From: Tachypleus tridentatus
Taxonomy: Eukaryota; Arthropoda; Merostomata; Xiphosura; Limulidae
Reading direction: 5' to 3'
DNA: 64,000 nt
NCBI RefSeq assembly: GCF_004210375.1
Contig: NC_134833.1
Coordinates: 22,065,396-22,129,395 of the forward strand
The notes beneath the pieces were generated by a model, which was not told the origin of the DNA, did not search any database, and saw only the letters and a program-made list of their open reading frames with translations. Shown piece after piece: positions 63,201 through 64,000 of the stretch. Each line of letters opens with the position of its first letter. The first letter of the stretch is position 1. The position numbers were made by a program, and so were the translations under genes.

Positions 63201-63400
63201 ACTAATAATTAATTAATAATTAATAATGGTAAAGAATAAGAGTGCACGACAGTTCCTGTTTTCACACATACAAACCAAAGAACTAATGTATGGTTACGTT
63301 CCAGTGTAAAATTTCGTATACAAAAACAAACTTACTGCTAAGTTCTTTCCTTAGCAATTCCTTTTTGGTAAGTCTTCTATTGAGTTTCAGCTTTCGTCTC
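57165..63400 (-). CDS. LEDGF/HDGFL2-like integrase-binding-domain protein, C-terminal five exons
   Basis: Five minus-strand exons join with matching phases: 63336-63400, 62585-62643, 60940-61047, 58102-58191 and 57165-57215 (stop TGA at 57165-57167). About 124 residues are visible. A basic region (RRKLKLNRRLTKKELLRKEL) is followed by helices containing KIKDYVKELVSMHITPSALL, VDVINK and KFCARKFEALFPVPEGE. The pattern of helix, then L-x-x-L/M-x-x-T, then KFxxxF and a G-E/D loop resembles the IBD (TFIIS-N-like fold) of LEDGF/PSIP1 and HDGFL2, which tether MLL-menin and other factors to chromatin. The PWWP domain would be off the right edge. There is no long tail after the domain, unlike LEDGF, so it is closer to HDGFL2 in layout. 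The family call comes from memory of the fold and would need a profile search. It converges with KTI12. Confidence 0.55.
57800..58005 (+). mobile_element. SINE, divergent subfamily
   Basis: The head reads gttagggcgctcgactcgca, then gcaagttcgaatacccc. The loop is ctcgcaa instead of ctcgtaa and the body is shortened. The tail reads cgtgtagctttaggcgaaat. It lies in the last intron of the IBD-like gene. Confidence 0.8.
58020..58040. repeat. CA microsatellite
   Basis: A short acacacacacacacaa run. Confidence 0.6.
58102..58191 (-). CDS. IBD-like gene, exon d
   Basis: The exon is 90 nt, phase 0, with acceptor gccag and donor gtaagt. It encodes DTIEVQEEAKFCARKFEALF, then PVPEGETFQS. An alternative acceptor (ctag, exon top 58206) would add five codons (CCSCQ) in frame and give a better length match to the family. 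Confidence 0.7.
59305..59536 (-). mobile_element. SINE (tRNA-Thr family), tail truncated
   Basis: Begins in the body (cacctagccgtccctaattt) and ends with a full head, cgctcggccatgccgggcc. The A-rich tail is absent. Confidence 0.9.
59732..59987 (+). mobile_element. SINE (tRNA-Thr family)
   Basis: Head gtcagacatggccagttggt, box B gcgggttcaaatct. The body has a small deletion (gcggtgccttacctctag). Tail caaaacaaacaaaacc. It is 15 bp from the next copy, which points the other way. Confidence 0.9.
60003..60266 (-). mobile_element. SINE (tRNA-Thr family)
   Basis: Tail and body intact (ttgaattttgcgcaaagtta). The head is slightly decayed (ttaaccaagtagccatgacg). It forms a tail-to-tail pair with the copy at 59732-59987. 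Confidence 0.9.
60391..60660 (+). mobile_element. SINE (tRNA-Thr family), full length
   Basis: Head ggcccggcatggcctagcgc, loop ctcgtaa, altered box B ggttcgcgcc, intact body, tail caaaacaaacaaacaaaaaa. The low decay suggests it is a younger insertion. Confidence 0.92.
60940..61047 (-). CDS. IBD-like gene, exon c
   Basis: The exon is 108 nt, phase 0, with donor gtaagt. The acceptor is actaag at 61048-61049. A nearer-looking acacag site gives the wrong phase. It encodes PENTEKIKDYVKELVSMHIT, then PSALLYVPHLVDVINK. This is the central helix pair of the domain. Confidence 0.7.
61325..61438 (+). mobile_element. SINE of the second family, head truncated
   Basis: Contains gcgtttcgaaacccgtcgtg (box B-like) and ggccattgtgtagccctgta, then ccaacaacaaacgaa. 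Immediately after, 61446-61462 reads tccggtagcgcagtggt, a good tRNA box A, perhaps the start of another truncated copy. Confidence 0.6.
61520..61632 (-). mobile_element. SINE of the second family
   Basis: Reads caaagcaacaccatgggcta, ttctgcccactacgagtatc, then ccgcagacataacgttgtgc. It is the reverse orientation of the family at 61325-61438. Confidence 0.6.
62095..62380 (-). mobile_element. SINE (tRNA-Thr family), full length
   Basis: Tail ttttgtttgtatgtttgttt, body with one inserted base pair (gtgtataga), box B ggggattcgaacccgcgacc, and head end cgtccatgctgggcc. Confidence 0.92.
62585..62643 (-). CDS. IBD-like gene, exon b
   Basis: The exon is 59 nt with acceptor atttag and donor gtacag. It encodes KKLCTIDLGICEAVINKDQ after a split T. 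The donor is weak, but the phase fits both neighbours. Confidence 0.6.
63336..63400 (-). CDS. IBD-like gene, exon a
   Basis: The exon is 65 nt with acceptor catcag and donor gtaagt. It enters in phase 2 and leaves in phase 1. It encodes the basic stretch RRKLKLNRRLTKKELLRKEL. The entry phase shows that at least one more coding exon lies to the right, probably beyond 64000. Confidence 0.65.
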
Positions 63401-63474
63401 CTGATGGCACGAAATAAACAGAAAATAAATAATAATACAAGTATCACATTATAGGTAATAATATTTAAAATAAA

Positions 63475-63535
63475 TTGTTTGACGTTAAGTACGAAGCAAC
63501 ACAATGGTCTATCTATGCTCTGCCCAGTTTCCAAT
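63475..63535 (-). mobile_element. SINE fragment of the second family
   Basis: A short tail piece: cgaagcaacacaatggtcta, then tctatgctctgcccagtttc, matching 61520-61560. Confidence 0.5.
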
Positions 63536-63691
63536 GTTTATGTTTTTTGCTTAATAATAATAATAAAGCACACTTTGAGGTTCATTTTAATAGTACGATT
63601 CATTACTGCCTATATTACATAGACAACGATTAAAAGGTTCCGGATAACCTTAGAACTTAAATCATTGGAAATGGCAAAAATCTAATTCTAA

Positions 63692-63915
63692 ACGGTGGTT
63701 AAGGCACTCGAATCGTAATGTCAGGGTCGCAGGTTAGAATCCCCGTTACAGCAAACTTGTTCACCGTGAGGGCGTTATAATGTTCGTTGGTAAAAGAGTA
63801 GCCTAAGAGTTGGCGGAGGTTGGTGATGACTAGCTGCCTTCCCTCTAGTCTTACACTGCTAAACTAGGGACGGCTAGCAGAAATAGCTTTGCGCGAAATC
63901 CAAAACCTAACAATG
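63692..63915 (+). mobile_element. SINE (tRNA-Thr family), with body deletions
   Basis: Head ggtggttaaggcactcgaat, with loop atcgtaa. The first bases are missing. Two deletions remove part of the body (ttataatgttcgttggtaaa) and of the tail region. Confidence 0.88.
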
Positions 63916-64000
63916 ATCCAAAACAGGAACCTACTTCCAATCAATAAATTGCAAAATATTGTGCAGGATTTTCTGTAATATAATACACAGGATGAAATAC

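Overview
The window is nuclear DNA from an animal with large, AT-rich, repeat-filled introns. It is most likely an arthropod, and a horseshoe crab (Xiphosura) is my best guess. The guess rests on many copies of a tRNA-Thr-like SINE and an I-type LINE that I associate with horseshoe crab genomes. This is recognition from memory, not a search result. There are no bacterial-style operons. Coding sequence is under 4% of the window and had to be assembled from short exons with matched splice phases.

Three host genes can be supported. (1) A STARD3 (MLN64) orthologue runs on the minus strand from its start codon at 34199 leftward. Eight exons give residues 1-295: the four-helix MENTAL membrane domain, a phospho-FFAT-like motif and the start of the START domain. 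A candidate ninth exon lies at 139-231 and the remaining START exons lie off the left edge. (2) A complete KTI12 gene (P-loop partner of Elongator in tRNA wobble-uridine modification) lies on the plus strand at 40163-49676. It has nine exons with fully consistent phases and encodes 268 aa. (3) The 3' part of a minus-strand gene at 57165-63400 has five exons. They encode a C-terminal domain that resembles the integrase-binding domain (IBD) of LEDGF/HDGFL2 proteins. STARD3 and KTI12 are divergent, with start codons about 6 kb apart. KTI12 and the IBD gene converge.

Layout: 466-3754 is a roughly 50-bp minisatellite of about 66 copies inside a STARD3 intron. 4990-11345 is a second minisatellite (about 37-bp unit) split by LINE copy 1. 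11371-12291 is an internally deleted mariner. 14215-15135 is a jockey-like LINE tail. 15989-18322 is a Tigger/pogo element with recognisable ends and a broken transposase. 26845-31330 is LINE copy 2, which carries a 170-bp inverted duplication. 33008-33221 is a 3' stub of the same LINE. 44799-45206 and 47181-47406 are two short mariner-derived elements that still hold the first codons of a transposase. 50815-55738 is LINE copy 3 (plus strand, RT half deleted). 56.4-63.9 kb is a dense cluster of SINEs in both orientations.

No undescribed biological system was found. The most useful results are the exon models, the retained phospho-FFAT motif, an upstream ORF overlapping the STARD3 start, the intron-rich KTI12, and the unusual structures within the repeats: the LINE fold-back, the minisatellite-flanked LINE, and palindromic repeats sharing one family.
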